Below are positions 22,890-34,118 of a stretch of 59,115 nucleotides of DNA, piece after piece. How positions within the stretch are numbered: position 1 is the first letter of the stretch; every line of letters starts with the position of its first letter. The translations under genes and the position numbers were made by a program. The DNA comes from Streptomyces sp. Ru62. Its GTDB lineage: Bacteria > Actinomycetota > Actinomycetes > Streptomycetales > Streptomycetaceae. The stretch is from positions 1 to 59,115 of the forward strand of contig NZ_PQSU01000044.1 in the NCBI RefSeq assembly GCF_002920615.1, given 5' to 3'. Below the pieces are notes generated by a model. That model was given only the letters and a program-made list of their open reading frames with translations. It was not told the DNA's origin and made no database searches.

Positions 22890-23591
22890 ATGGCAGAGCA
22901 GACCCACGTCCTGTTCGTCGAGGACGACGACGTCATCCGCGAGGCCACCCAGCTCGCCCTGGAGCGGGACGGCTTCGCGGTCACCGCGATGCCCGACGGC
23001 CTGTCGGGCCTGGAGGCGTTCCGGGCGAACCGCCCCGACATCGCGCTGCTGGACGTCATGGTGCCGGGCCTGGACGGCGTCAGCCTGTGCCGCCGGATCC
23101 GGGACGAGTCGACCGTGCCGGTGATCATGCTGTCGGCGCGTGCCGACTCCATCGACGTCGTCCTGGGCCTGGAAGCGGGCGCCGACGACTACGTGACCAA
23201 GCCCTTCGACGGTGCCGTGCTGGTCGCCCGGATCCGCGCGGTGCTGCGCCGCTTCGGGCACGCCGGCGGATCCGCGCAGGCCGAGGAGGCCGCGTCGGCG
23301 GACGGCGGCACACTCGCCTTCGGGGACCTGGAGATCGACACCGACGGCATGGAGGTGCGCCGGGCAGGGCAGCCGGTGGCGCTGACCCCGACCGAGATGC
23401 GGCTGCTGCTGGAGTTCTCCGCCGCGCCGGGCACCGTGCTCTCCCGCGACAAGCTGCTGGAACGGGTGTGGGACTACGGCTGGGGCGGTGACACCCGGGT
23501 CGTGGACGTGCATGTGCAGCGGCTGCGGCAGAAGATCGGCCAGGACCGGATCGAGACGGTCCGCGGCTTCGGCTACAAGCTGAAGGCCTGA
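22890..23591 (+). CDS. cseB: Response regulator CseB (OmpR/PhoB family)
   Basis: A 233-aa regulator that activates sigE. The receiver domain has the acidic pocket at residues 11-14, phosphoacceptor Asp55 in LLDVMVPG and Lys104 in VTKPF. The C-terminal winged helix runs from about residue 140 (LTPTEMRLLLEFSAAPG) to VVDVHVQRLRQKIG and the final RGFGYKL. It is the third gene of the sigE operon, 63 bp after cseA, and is followed by its kinase after 10 bp. Confidence 0.96.
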   Translation: MAEQTHVLFVEDDDVIREATQLALERDGFAVTAMPDGLSGLEAFRANRPDIALLDVMVPGLDGVSLCRRIRDESTVPVIMLSARADSIDVVLGLEAGADDYVTKPFDGAVLVARIRAVLRRFGHAGGSAQAEEAASADGGTLAFGDLEIDTDGMEVRRAGQPVALTPTEMRLLLEFSAAPGTVLSRDKLLERVWDYGWGGDTRVVDVHVQRLRQKIGQDRIETVRGFGYKLKA

Positions 23592-23601
23592 GCGGAGCGG
23601 C

Positions 23602-25002
23602 GTGATGCGGGGGATTCTTCGGCACCCGGTCCGGCGCATGGAGCGCGCGGGCCTGCGCACCGGGCTCAGATGGAAGGTCAGCGCGGCCATCGCCCTGGTG
23701 GCCGGGCTGGTGGCGATCGTCCTGAGCCTGGTCGTGCACAACGCGGCCCGCGTCTCGATGCTGGACAACGCGCGCGAGCTGGCCAACGACCGGGTCCTGA
23801 TGGCCCAGCGCAACTACGAGCTGAACCGGGGGCCGGTCTTCCCCTACGTCAAGGTCGACGACCCGGAGCTGCCGGCCGCGCTGCGCGAGAGGGTCGAGCG
23901 GGGCCGCCGGGCGAGCGATGTCTCCGAGCACCACGGGGTGGCGGACATCTGGGCGGCCGTCCCCGTGAAGGACGGGCATGTGCTGTCCCTGCACAGCCAT
24001 CTGCCCGACCGCAGCACCGACATGCTGCAGGACCTGGACCAGGCCCTGATCATCGGCTCGGTCGCGGTCGTGCTCGGCGGCAGCGCGCTGGGCGTGCTGA
24101 TCGGCGGGCAGCTGTCCCGCCGGCTGCGCAAGGCCGCGGCCGCCGCGAACCAGGCCGCGGCCGGCGAGACCGACGTCCGGGTGCAGGAGGCCATCGGCGG
24201 GGTCGTACGGGACGAGACCGACGAACTCGCGCGCGCGGTGGACGCCATGGCGGACGCGCTGCGGCAGCGCCTGGAGGCCGAGCGGCGGGTCACCGCCGAC
24301 ATCGCGCACGAGCTGCGCACCCCGGTGACGGGTCTGCTGACCGCCGCCGAACTGCTGCCGCCCGGCCGGCCCACGGAGCTGGTCCTGGACCGGGCCAAGG
24401 CCATGCGCACCCTGGTCGAGGACGTCCTGGAGGTGGCCCGGCTGGACGGGGCCTCGGAGCGGGCGGAGTTGCAGGACATCATGCTCGGCGAGTTCGTCGC
24501 GCGCCGGGTGGCGGCCAAGGATCCGGACATCGCCGTACGGGTGGTGCACGAGTCGGAGGTCACCACCGACCCCCGGCGGCTGGAACGGGTGCTGTTCAAC
24601 CTGCTCACCAACGCCGCCCGGCACGGCCGGCCACCGATCGAGGTCACCGTGGAGGGGCGGGTCATCCGGGTCCGCGACCACGGCCCCGGCTTCCCGGACG
24701 AGCTGCTCGCCGAGGGGCCGAGCCGGTTCCGCACCGGGAGCAAGGACCGCGCCGGGCAGGGTCACGGCCTCGGCCTGACCATCGCGGCGGGCCAGGCGCG
24801 GGTGCTGGGCGCCCGGCTGACGTTCCGCAACGTACGGCCCGCGGGGGCGCCCGCCGGCGTTCCCGCGGAGGGTGCGGTGGCCGTCCTGTGGCTGCCGGAG
24901 CACGCCCCGACCAACACGGGCAGCTATCCGATGCTGCCCGCGTCCGGCAGCGCCCCGGTGCCGCAGGCAGGCCCCGTTCGCCGCGCGGCCCGGGACATGT
25001 GA
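23602..25002 (+). CDS. cseC: Sensor histidine kinase CseC
   Basis: A 466-aa membrane kinase that senses cell-wall damage and phosphorylates CseB. It has a first membrane segment (VSAAIALVAGLVAIVLSLVV), an extracellular sensor loop of about 110 residues, a second segment (ALIIGSVAVVLGGSALGVLI), a HAMP domain and the H-box DIAHELRTP with His236. The ATP-binding domain carries NLLTNAARHG (N box, with the usual second Asn replaced), DHGPGFP (G1) and GHGLGL (G2). Start is GTG 23602 or the adjacent ATG 23605. Confidence 0.95.
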   Translation: MMRGILRHPVRRMERAGLRTGLRWKVSAAIALVAGLVAIVLSLVVHNAARVSMLDNARELANDRVLMAQRNYELNRGPVFPYVKVDDPELPAALRERVERGRRASDVSEHHGVADIWAAVPVKDGHVLSLHSHLPDRSTDMLQDLDQALIIGSVAVVLGGSALGVLIGGQLSRRLRKAAAAANQAAAGETDVRVQEAIGGVVRDETDELARAVDAMADALRQRLEAERRVTADIAHELRTPVTGLLTAAELLPPGRPTELVLDRAKAMRTLVEDVLEVARLDGASERAELQDIMLGEFVARRVAAKDPDIAVRVVHESEVTTDPRRLERVLFNLLTNAARHGRPPIEVTVEGRVIRVRDHGPGFPDELLAEGPSRFRTGSKDRAGQGHGLGLTIAAGQARVLGARLTFRNVRPAGAPAGVPAEGAVAVLWLPEHAPTNTGSYPMLPASGSAPVPQAGPVRRAARDM

Positions 25003-25217
25003 GGGTGCACCGCTCGCCGAGAGGACCGGGCCGAAGTGATCGCCTGACCTATGTCGTGGAACGTGAGGCCGATGTCCAGGCTCAGCGCTGAGGCCCGGCC
25101 GGCCCGGCGTGTTCCGTCTCCTGCCGTATCGGTCGAGCACGTCGATGGCCCGGCGCCGCATCTCCGACCGAGCGCGGCGTCGGCCCCGGCGCCCCCTCCG
25201 TCACCGCCTCGGGGTGC

Positions 25218-26069
25218 TCAGGTGGTCGCCACCACCAGTTCCTCCGCTCGCGACGGCCTGAGCCCGTCCGGCCGGCCGGCGAAGTAGCGGCGGGTGAGTT
25301 CCTCCGCCGGTATGTGACGGGCGTCGCGGAAGCCGGCCTCACGGGTCAGGGCCATCATCCGCTGGGGCGTGAAGTGGCTGAGGAACGGGGTGCCGGACGC
25401 GCGCGCACCGCGCTCCGCCGCTTCCTGGAACGGCCGCAGCTCGGGCTCGACGTCCTCGGCCGGTCGCAGGAACGTGGTGGCGAGCGTGGAGCCCGGCGCG
25501 AGCGTCGCGACCTGCCGGAAGCTCGCGGTGATGGCCTCGCGCGTGAGGTACATGGTCACGCCGGTGCAGGCCACGACCGCCGGGCGGTCCGGGTCGAGAC
25601 CCGCCGCGAGCAGCCTCCCCCACCAGTCCCCCTCGAAGTCGACCGGCACCAGCCGCAGCCAGTCGGGCACCTCGTGGCCGAGTGCGGCGAGCCGGCGCCG
25701 CTTCCATTCCTGCGGCCCGGGCCGGTCCGCCTCGAACACCCGCAGCCGCGCGGCGATCTCCGGCCGGCGCTGGGCGAACGTGTCCAGACCGGCGCCGAGG
25801 ACGACGTACTGGCCGACGCCCCGCGCGGCCTGCTCCACGACGAGGTCCTCCACGAACCGGGCGCGGGCCGCGATGGACGCCCGCACGGGCCGGGTGGCCC
25901 GCTCGTCCATGTCGGGGCGGGACCGCCAGTCGTCGCCGGGATCCGCCAGGCGCAGCCCGATCTCGTCCTCGATGACGTGCGGCGGCGGATCGGCATGGAC
26001 GTGCAGCGCCCGCCACAGGGCGACCCGCACCGCCGTGTGGTCCGGCAGCACGGCAGGCCGTACGGTCAC
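25218..26069 (-). CDS. Class I SAM-dependent methyltransferase (leucine carboxyl methyltransferase-like)
   Basis: A 283-aa protein of the LCM/TIGR00027-type group common in actinobacteria. Markers are RASIAARARFVEDLV, the SAM motif QYVVLGAGLDTFAQR, the acidic FEADRPGPQEWKR motif, ACTGVTMYLT and the C-terminal ELVVATT. Family members methylate small carboxylates or polyketide-like products; this one is not assigned. GTG 26069 overlaps the upstream VOC stop codon (GTGA), so it is the coupled third gene of a three-gene unit. Confidence 0.87.
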   Translation of the reverse strand: MTVRPAVLPDHTAVRVALWRALHVHADPPPHVIEDEIGLRLADPGDDWRSRPDMDERATRPVRASIAARARFVEDLVVEQAARGVGQYVVLGAGLDTFAQRRPEIAARLRVFEADRPGPQEWKRRRLAALGHEVPDWLRLVPVDFEGDWWGRLLAAGLDPDRPAVVACTGVTMYLTREAITASFRQVATLAPGSTLATTFLRPAEDVEPELRPFQEAAERGARASGTPFLSHFTPQRMMALTREAGFRDARHIPAEELTRRYFAGRPDGLRPSRAEELVVATT

Positions 26070-26494
26070 CCGAAGTCCTTGGAGAAGTCCAGCTCCTCGC
26101 TGCGCTCGGTCAGCGAGTACCAGTTGCCGCTGTCGTCGCGGAAGATCGCCTCGATGCCGTACGGCCGCTCCTTCGGCTCCTGGATGAACTCCACCCCACG
26201 TGCCTTGAAGGCCGCGTAGTCGCCCCGGCAGTCGTCCGTGTGGAACGCCCCCGCGCCGAGCACTCCCTTGGCGACCAGCTTCTTCATCGCCTCGGCGGAC
26301 TCGGGGTCCAGACCGTCCAGGCTCATCAGCGCCAGCTCCAGACCGGGCTGGTCCTTGGCGCCGACGGTGACCCAGTGCATATGGCCCAGGGCGAGGTCGC
26401 TGCGCACCTCGAAGCCCAGCTTCTCGGTGAAGAAGGCCTTCGTCCGCTGCTGGTCGGTGGTCCACACGGTGCTGATGGCCAGGCCCTTGATCAT
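26066..26494 (-). CDS. VOC-superfamily (glyoxalase/bleomycin-resistance-like) protein
   Basis: A 142-aa protein with two beta-alpha-beta-beta-beta modules: LAISTVWTTDQQRTKAFFTE, LGFEVRSD and MHWVTVG, then the second half ending IFRDDSGNWYSLTE. A metal-ligand pattern is partly visible (His in MHWVT, Glu at the end of WYSLTE). Such proteins isomerise or bind small electrophiles or drugs. Its ATG overlaps the AraC stop (ATGA) and its stop overlaps the methyltransferase start, so the three are coupled. Confidence 0.88.
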   Translation of the reverse strand: MIKGLAISTVWTTDQQRTKAFFTEKLGFEVRSDLALGHMHWVTVGAKDQPGLELALMSLDGLDPESAEAMKKLVAKGVLGAGAFHTDDCRGDYAAFKARGVEFIQEPKERPYGIEAIFRDDSGNWYSLTERSEELDFSKDFG

Positions 26495-26967
26495 GACTGC
26501 GCTCTCCTGTCGCGAGGCTGCTGTTCCTGCTCGTCACCGTAGGCAGGGCCGGGCGCGGCGCGCTTCTTCGATGTTGCGGTGTTGAAACCGCCGGCCCAGA
26601 GCATGGCGTAGCAGCCGGGTATGAGGGCGGCACCGCGACCGACGTGCCGCGCCCGGTACTCGCTCGGGGTGAGGCCGGTGCGGGCCTTGAAACGGGCGGA
26701 GAACGTGCCGAGGCTGCTGAAGCCGACCAGGGTGCAGATCTCGGTCACCGTGAGGTTGGCCGTGCGCAGCATCTCCTCGGCGCGCTCGATCCGCCGGTGG
26801 GTGAGGTACTGGCCGGGCGTCTCGCCGTACGCCTCCTTGAAGGCGCGCAGGAAGTGGTACCGCGAGTACCCGGCGTGCGCCGCCACCACGTCCAGGTCCA
26901 GGTCCGGGTCGGCCCAGTCCCGGTCCATGGCGTCCTTGGCCAGACGGAGGCGGCGGATCTTGTCCAT
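26491..26967 (-). CDS. AraC-family transcriptional regulator (short form)
   Basis: A 158-aa protein consisting mainly of the two AraC helix-turn-helix motifs at the N-terminal end: VVAAHAGYSRYHFLRAFKEA and TEICTLVGFSSLGTFSARFK (about residues 27-100). A short basic tail of about 55 residues follows (PSEYRARHVGRG then AGGFNTATSKK). No ligand domain is present; small-molecule sensing would have to lie in this tail. Start ATG 26967 is preceded by ACCAT rather than a Shine-Dalgarno. It is the first gene of the AraC-VOC-methyltransferase unit. Confidence 0.88.
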   Translation of the reverse strand: MDKIRRLRLAKDAMDRDWADPDLDLDVVAAHAGYSRYHFLRAFKEAYGETPGQYLTHRRIERAEEMLRTANLTVTEICTLVGFSSLGTFSARFKARTGLTPSEYRARHVGRGAALIPGCYAMLWAGGFNTATSKKRAAPGPAYGDEQEQQPRDRRAQS

Positions 26968-27016
26968 GAGCCGATGGTGACACGGGGGTCTGACATCGGG
27001 GCCGGTGCGGGAACGG

Positions 27017-27057
27017 CCGAAGGCCCCGGCGCTGCGGACACGCACCGGGGCCTTCGG
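27017..27057. terminator. Hairpin terminator after the MFS exporter gene
   Basis: A perfect 13-bp stem, CCGAAGGCCCCGG (27017-27029) with CCGGGGCCTTCGG (27045-27057), encloses a 15-nt loop. It lies 14 bp beyond the MFS stop codon and separates it from the AraC operon, which starts 50 bp further along the same strand. Confidence 0.8.
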
Positions 27058-27070
27058 GCTCAGGCAGATC

Positions 27071-28669
27071 TCAGACGGCCTCGACCACGGCCACCGGCGC
27101 CGCGTCGGCACCCTCGGTGGCGGCCTTCGGACCGCCCTTGAGCGGCACCTCCTTGACGAACAGCGCCGCGATCAGCACCAGCACCGAGACCGCGGCGCCG
27201 AGCAGGAACGCCGAGTGCGTGCCCGAGGACACCGCGTACTGGTACGCCTCGCGGGCCATCGCCGGGAGCTTCTCCAGGCCCTTCGCGTCGATCTGCGCCG
27301 ACTTCTCCGTGATGTTCTTGCCCAGCGCGCCGGCCCGCTCGGCCATGACGTCCTGGACCCGGTGGTTGAACAGGGCGCCCATGATGGCCACGCCGAAGGA
27401 GGAGCCGAGCGTACGGAACAGGGTCGTCGAGGAGGACGCCACGCCCATGTCCTTCATCTGGACGCTGTTCTGCGCGACCAGCATGGTGATCTGCATCAGG
27501 CAGCCCATGCCCGCGCCGACCACGGCCATGTAGACACCGGAGGTCAGGCGGGTCGTGTCGGTGTCCATGAGGGACAGCAGGTACAGGCCGACGGTCATCA
27601 GGACGCCGCCGACGATCGGGAAGATCTTGTACCGGCCGCTGTTGGTGGTGACCCGCCCGGCGACCATCGAGGTCACGAGCATCGCGCCGAGCATCGGCAG
27701 GAGCAGCAGTCCGGAGTTGGTGGCGGAGGCGCCCTGCACGGCCTGCTGGTACAGCGGAAGGAACAGGGTGGCGCCGAACATCACGAAGCCGGTGATGAAG
27801 CCGATGACCGACATCAGGGTGAAGTTGCGGCTGCGGAAGATGTGCAGCGGCACGACCGGCTCGGCGGCCTTGGTCTGCCAGAACACGAACCCGACGAGCG
27901 CGGCCACGCCGATGCCGGTCAGTTCCATGATCCGCGCGGAGGTCCAGGCGTACTCGGTGCCGCCCCAGGTGGTGACCAGCACGATGGAGGTGATGCCGAC
28001 GGTCAGCAGCAGCACGCCGAGGTAGTCGATGCCCGCCTTGGAGCGCTTCTTCGGCAGGTGCAGTACGGCGGTGACGAGCGCGAGTGCGACCGCACCGAGC
28101 GGCAGGTTGATGTAGAAGGCCCAGCGCCAGCCCCAGTTGTCGGTGATGGTGCCGCCGACCAGCGGGCCGCCGATCATCGCCAGCGCCATCACGCCGGCCA
28201 TCATGCCCTGGTACTTGCCCCGTTCCCGCGGTGGGATCAGGTCACCGATGATCGCCATGACGCCGACCATCAGACCGCCGGCTCCCAGTCCCTGCACGGC
28301 CCGGAACCCGATCAGCTGGCCCATGTCCTGGGCCATGCCGCTCAGGGCCGAGCCGAGGAGGAAGATCACGATCGAGCTGAGGAAGGCGCCCTTGCGCCCG
28401 TACATGTCGCCGATCTTGCCCCAGACGGGGGTGGAGGCCGCGGTGGCCAGGGTGTAGCCGGTGACGACCCAGGAGAGGTGCTCCAGTCCGCCCAGTTCAC
28501 CCACGATCGTGGGCATCGCCGTGCCGACGATCATGTTGTCCAGCATCGCGAGCATCATCGCGATCATCAGTGCGAGCAGCACCACCCGCACACTCCGGGG
28601 CTGTTTGCCCTCGGCCGCACTCTGGGGCTGTCCGCCCCCTGCTACGACACTTTCGACCGTGTCCGCCAT
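27071..28669 (-). CDS. MFS multidrug exporter (DHA2/EmrB-QacA type, 14 membrane segments)
   Basis: A 532-aa proton-driven efflux pump. The N-terminus has ALMIAMMLAMLDNMIVGTAM, with Asp in segment 1 typical of the DHA2 family, followed by PTIVGELGGLEHLSWVVTGY and the motif-A loop GKIGDMYGRKGAFL. GGPLVGGTITDNWGWRWAFY is motif C of 14-segment drug:H+ antiporters. The C-terminal loop and tail are Ala/Val-rich. It is divergent from a TetR gene with two matching operator sequences between them, so it is probably repressed and induced by its substrate. Substrates are unknown. Confidence 0.93.
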   Translation of the reverse strand: MADTVESVVAGGGQPQSAAEGKQPRSVRVVLLALMIAMMLAMLDNMIVGTAMPTIVGELGGLEHLSWVVTGYTLATAASTPVWGKIGDMYGRKGAFLSSIVIFLLGSALSGMAQDMGQLIGFRAVQGLGAGGLMVGVMAIIGDLIPPRERGKYQGMMAGVMALAMIGGPLVGGTITDNWGWRWAFYINLPLGAVALALVTAVLHLPKKRSKAGIDYLGVLLLTVGITSIVLVTTWGGTEYAWTSARIMELTGIGVAALVGFVFWQTKAAEPVVPLHIFRSRNFTLMSVIGFITGFVMFGATLFLPLYQQAVQGASATNSGLLLLPMLGAMLVTSMVAGRVTTNSGRYKIFPIVGGVLMTVGLYLLSLMDTDTTRLTSGVYMAVVGAGMGCLMQITMLVAQNSVQMKDMGVASSSTTLFRTLGSSFGVAIMGALFNHRVQDVMAERAGALGKNITEKSAQIDAKGLEKLPAMAREAYQYAVSSGTHSAFLLGAAVSVLVLIAALFVKEVPLKGGPKAATEGADAAPVAVVEAV

Positions 28670-28697
28670 CGTCTTCCCATTCCCCCTGCGGCAGATA

Positions 28698-28766
28698 CTT
28701 ACTTGCCGCCCGGCTAGTTACTACACTGCGGAAGGTAGACCCGCTACTAGCCGGGCGTCAAGTAAG
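28698..28766. promoter_or_regulatory. Paired operators between MFS exporter and TetR genes
   Basis: A 21-nt element starting CTTACTTGCCGCCCGG at 28698-28718 recurs inverted at 28746-28766 with a single mismatch (20 of 21). Each half carries CTTACTTG at one end and GCTAGT at the other. On the minus strand TTGACG (28761-28756) is followed after 18 nt by TACCTT, a candidate MFS promoter whose -35 lies inside the second operator. The arrangement predicts co-repression of both divergent genes by the TetR protein. Confidence 0.7.
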
Positions 28767-28794
28767 TTTTCGCGGGAGCGCGAGGAGTACGAGG

Positions 28795-29394
28795 ATGGGC
28801 CTCACCATGGACGGCACCAAGCAGCAGCGCCGCGGCAACACCCGCCAGCGCATCCAGGACGTGGCGCTCGAACTCTTCGCGGAGCAGGGCTACGAGAAGA
28901 CCTCCCTGCGGGAGATCGCCGAGCGTCTCGACGTCACGAAGGCGGCCCTGTACTACCACTTCAAGACGAAGGAAGAGATCATCGTCAGTCTCTTCGCGGA
29001 TCTGACGAAGCCGATCGAGGACCTGATCGAGTGGGGCGGGCAGCAGCCGCACACCCTGGAGACCAAGCAGGAGATCGTCCGCCGCTACAGCGAGGCGCTG
29101 GCCGGCGCGGAACCGCTGTTCCGCTTCATGCAGGAGAACCAGGCGACGGTTCGGGAACTGCGCATCGGCGACACCTTCAAGGACCGGATGCGCGGCCTGC
29201 GGGACATCCTCATCGACCCGGAGGCGGAGCTGGTCGACCAGGTCCGCTCGGTCAGCGCGATGTTCACGCTGCACGCCGGGATGTTCGTGATGCAGGACCT
29301 CGAAGGCGACTCCGAGAAGAAGCGCGAGGCCGTTCTCGAAGTCGCCTTGGACCTCGTCGCGCAGGCGCACGAGCACGCCCGCGAGAAGGACTAG
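28795..29394 (+). CDS. TetR family regulator of the adjacent MFS exporter
   Basis: A 199-aa protein. The helix-turn-helix covers about residues 14-60: TRQRIQDVALELFAEQGYEK followed by TSLREIAERLDVTKAALYYH. Then come KTKEEIIVSLF and a helical ligand domain ending in a charged AHEHAREKD tail. ATG 28795 has GAGGAGTACGAGG upstream as ribosome binding site; ATG 28807 is an internal alternative. Its divergent arrangement with the exporter and the paired inverted operators indicate local autoregulation and exporter control. Confidence 0.92.
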   Translation: MGLTMDGTKQQRRGNTRQRIQDVALELFAEQGYEKTSLREIAERLDVTKAALYYHFKTKEEIIVSLFADLTKPIEDLIEWGGQQPHTLETKQEIVRRYSEALAGAEPLFRFMQENQATVRELRIGDTFKDRMRGLRDILIDPEAELVDQVRSVSAMFTLHAGMFVMQDLEGDSEKKREAVLEVALDLVAQAHEHAREKD

Positions 29395-29395
29395 G

Positions 29396-29947
29396 TCAGA
29401 CCTTCACACCCTGGGCGCGCAGGAACGCGACCGGGTCGATGCCGGAGCCGTAGTTCGGGGTCGTACGGATCTCGAAGTGCAGGTGCGGACCGGTGGAGTT
29501 GCCGGTGGAGCCGGACAGCGCGATGTGCTGGCCGGTCGCGACGACCTGGCCGATCCGGACGTCGACCCGGGACAGGTGCGCGTACTGCGAGTAGGTGCCG
29601 TTGCCGTGCTTGATGACGATGGCGTTGCCGTACGCCGGGCCGTCACCGGCGCCGTTGGGGCCGGCCTTGACGACGGTGCCGCCGTGCGCGGCGACGACCT
29701 CGGTGCCGGTCGGCACGGCGAAGTCCTGGCCGCTGTGCTTGTGCGCCCAGTGGTTGCCGGCCTGCGCGAAGCCCGCCGAGAGCGCGTACTTCTTGACTGG
29801 GTCGACCCAGGAGCCGGCGGACGCGGTGGCGGCGCTCGCGACCCCGGTACCCAGTACGGCCGTGGCGCCGAGTCCGGCAGCCAGGACGGTCACACGGGCA
29901 CGGAGCGAGGACGTACGGGAAGAGCGGGACGTGAAGCGCTGGAACAT
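29396..29947 (-). CDS. Secreted M23-family peptidase (LytM-like endopeptidase)
   Basis: A 183-aa secreted zinc metallopeptidase that cleaves peptidoglycan cross-bridges. The signal peptide has core TVLAAGLGATAVLGTG and cleavage near ASAATA. The catalytic domain shows the HxxxD metal motif in HKHSGQDFAVPTGT, the middle motif GNAIVIKHG, and HLHFEIRT with the remaining catalytic and metal histidines. No separate cell-wall-binding domain is present. ATG 29947 has GAGG 6 nt upstream. The 450 bp before it show no riboswitch that I can recognise. Confidence 0.92.
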   Translation of the reverse strand: MFQRFTSRSSRTSSLRARVTVLAAGLGATAVLGTGVASAATASAGSWVDPVKKYALSAGFAQAGNHWAHKHSGQDFAVPTGTEVVAAHGGTVVKAGPNGAGDGPAYGNAIVIKHGNGTYSQYAHLSRVDVRIGQVVATGQHIALSGSTGNSTGPHLHFEIRTTPNYGSGIDPVAFLRAQGVKV

Positions 29948-30404
29948 CTGGACCTCGTGAACTCGGAGACGTTTCCGCCACCCGGCGTACGGACGTCCAT
30001 GGAGACGTCTCACCGGTGCGGCCATTCCTTGGTAACCGAGCACCCCATCAGGCCCAAAACGCCCTAAGTACGGCATCAGGTAGTAGACGGAGCCAATACC
30101 ACCCATTTTCTTGACAGCCGCCCACCCCGGCCCCCACGGCCCTGACGACGCACTTCCCGGGCGCGACTCCGCAAGGTAAAGCTTTCCTTTTTGTCCGTTT
30201 TGCCTATCTGGCGCATCCCACTATCCCGGCTAGTACCGGACATTTCGCCTGTGCCGCATATCACCGGCACCCCCGGTCGATGAATGCAGAAATGTGACGC
30301 AGACCTCTAGGCGCCTACCCTCCAGTAACCCTACGGTTCCCCTCGCGCCATCCTCGCCTCAGATCATGCCCCTGACATTCAGAGACGCGAGAGGACCCCC
30401 ACCG
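29948..30404. other. Intergenic region between M23 peptidase and acid phosphatase genes
   Basis: About 450 bp between divergent genes, partly AT-richer than the surroundings (30100-30300). It should carry both promoters. TTGCCT at about 30202 followed by TATCCC is a weak candidate for the rightward one. Direct repeats of ACGTCTCC occur near the peptidase start. The c-di-AMP (ydaO) riboswitch known upstream of some Streptomyces cell-wall hydrolase genes is not recognisable. I see no gene. Confidence 0.4.
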
Positions 30405-31028
30405 ATGACCAGACGCCCCTGGGCACGCCGCATCTCCGTGACCACCGTCTCCGTGGCCGCCCTGGCCGCGCTGGCCGCCCCGGTGGCGACGGCCGCCCCG
30501 GCCGGGGCCGCGACCGCGAGCACCTCCGCCGCCAAGGTCGACCACGCCACCTGGCAGAAGGACTGCCAGGCGGTCATGGACCAGGCCCTCCCGTACCTGA
30601 AGGAGCGGATCGCCGCCGCCAGGCCCGGCGAGAAGCAGGCGATCGTCTTCGACGTCGACAACACCACGCTGGAGACCGACTTCGGCTTCAGCTACCCCCA
30701 GCCGGCCAACCGGCCCGTCCTGGACGTCGCCCGCTACGCCCAGGAGCACGGCGTCTCCCTCTTCTTCGTCACCGCCCGCCCCGGCGTCCTGTACTGGCCC
30801 ACCGAGTACAACCTCGAACACGACGGCTACGACGTCTCCGGCCTCCGCGTCCGCGGCCTGGTCGACCTCTTCAAGGACGTCGCCGCCTACAAGACCGCCC
30901 AGCGCGTCGACATCGAGAACGACGGCTACACGATCATCGCGAACATCGGCAACAGCGCCACGGACCTGTCCGGCGGTCACGCCGAGAAGACCTTCAAACT
31001 GCCGGACTACGACGGACAGCTGTCGTAG
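30405..31028 (+). CDS. Secreted HAD-superfamily acid phosphatase
   Basis: A 207-aa protein with an N-terminal signal peptide (basic TRRPWARR, core TVSVAALAALAAPVATAA). The HAD catalytic motif FDVDNTT (motif I, DxDxT) is near residue 85, motif II is FFVTARPG, and the motif IV region reads IIANIGNSATDLSGG. It belongs to the class B/class C-like (HAD subfamily IIIB) acid phosphatases that release phosphate from nucleotides or other monoesters outside the membrane. Start ATG 30405 follows AGAGGA. It converges on clpC, with a shared terminator. Confidence 0.9.
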   Translation: MTRRPWARRISVTTVSVAALAALAAPVATAAPAGAATASTSAAKVDHATWQKDCQAVMDQALPYLKERIAAARPGEKQAIVFDVDNTTLETDFGFSYPQPANRPVLDVARYAQEHGVSLFFVTARPGVLYWPTEYNLEHDGYDVSGLRVRGLVDLFKDVAAYKTAQRVDIENDGYTIIANIGNSATDLSGGHAEKTFKLPDYDGQLS

Positions 31029-31088
31029 GACCGAACGCGCCCGGCACGGACCGCGTCATCAGTGCGGAACCGGGCCGGGGAACGCCGA

Positions 31089-31118
31089 AGGGGCCGGTGC
31101 CCGAAGGCACCGGCCCCT
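31089..31118. terminator. Bidirectional hairpin terminator between phosphatase gene and clpC
   Basis: GGGGCCGGTGCC (31090-31101), loop CGAA and GGCACCGGCCCC (31106-31117) form a perfect 12-bp stem, 13 bp with the flanking A-T pair. It lies between two convergent genes and can end transcription from both. Confidence 0.88.
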
Positions 31119-31148
31119 CTGTCCGGCTGAACCGCCGGAGGCTGACGC

Positions 31149-33671
<2,523 letters not shown>

Positions 33672-34118
33672 CGTTAATCGCTCCTCAGAGCGGTCAGGCA
33701 GTGGGGGGAACTTCCCCTCCCTGTCCTTCCGCAGCTTAGTCCCGCAAGCGGGGACCGCTCATTCCAACTGCCGACACCGTCGATGGCCTCCTGACCCGTG
33801 ACGCCGACATCTGCTCCAACCCGATGGTGCGAGACGATGTTCCCGCAGGCCAGACAGTTACCCCAGTCGCCAGTACGCCGATGGCGAACGTGAGACGGCC
33901 TTTCCTGCGTGTCGCCCCCTCCCACTAGGCATGTCTTACCCGCAGGGACTGACACTCCATGCGGCGCGCACCGGTTCCCTCCGCTATGGGCGAACAACCT
34001 TGCGCCTCCCCGGGCCCCCACGCGCCCCCTCTTCCGGCACTGTGCGCAGCCGACAGGCCACACAGCGTAACTCGAAGGGGGTCCGGCGGTTGCTCCTGGC
34101 ATGGTTGGCTCGGTCCCC
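33672..34118. promoter_or_regulatory. Divergent upstream region of clpC
   Basis: About 450 bp without a gene between divergent clpC and the 34119 gene. An imperfect inverted repeat, GTCCCGC then AA then GCGGGGAC, lies at 33739-33755, 70-85 bp before clpC. It loosely resembles the GC-rich half-sites of ClgR boxes but does not match the TTCGC-type core I recall. Promoter boxes could not be set confidently. Confidence 0.35.

Noticed and set aside
25003..25217. Possible gene remnant on the minus strand (MRRRAIDVLDRYG...) downstream of cseC
   Set aside because: The start looks protein-like for a dozen residues but then becomes low-complexity and runs antisense through cseC. No family was recognised.
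29948..30404. c-di-AMP (ydaO-type) riboswitch upstream of the M23 peptidase
   Set aside because: Considered because some Streptomyces cell-wall hydrolase genes carry it and disA is nearby. The conserved core sequences and stems could not be found.
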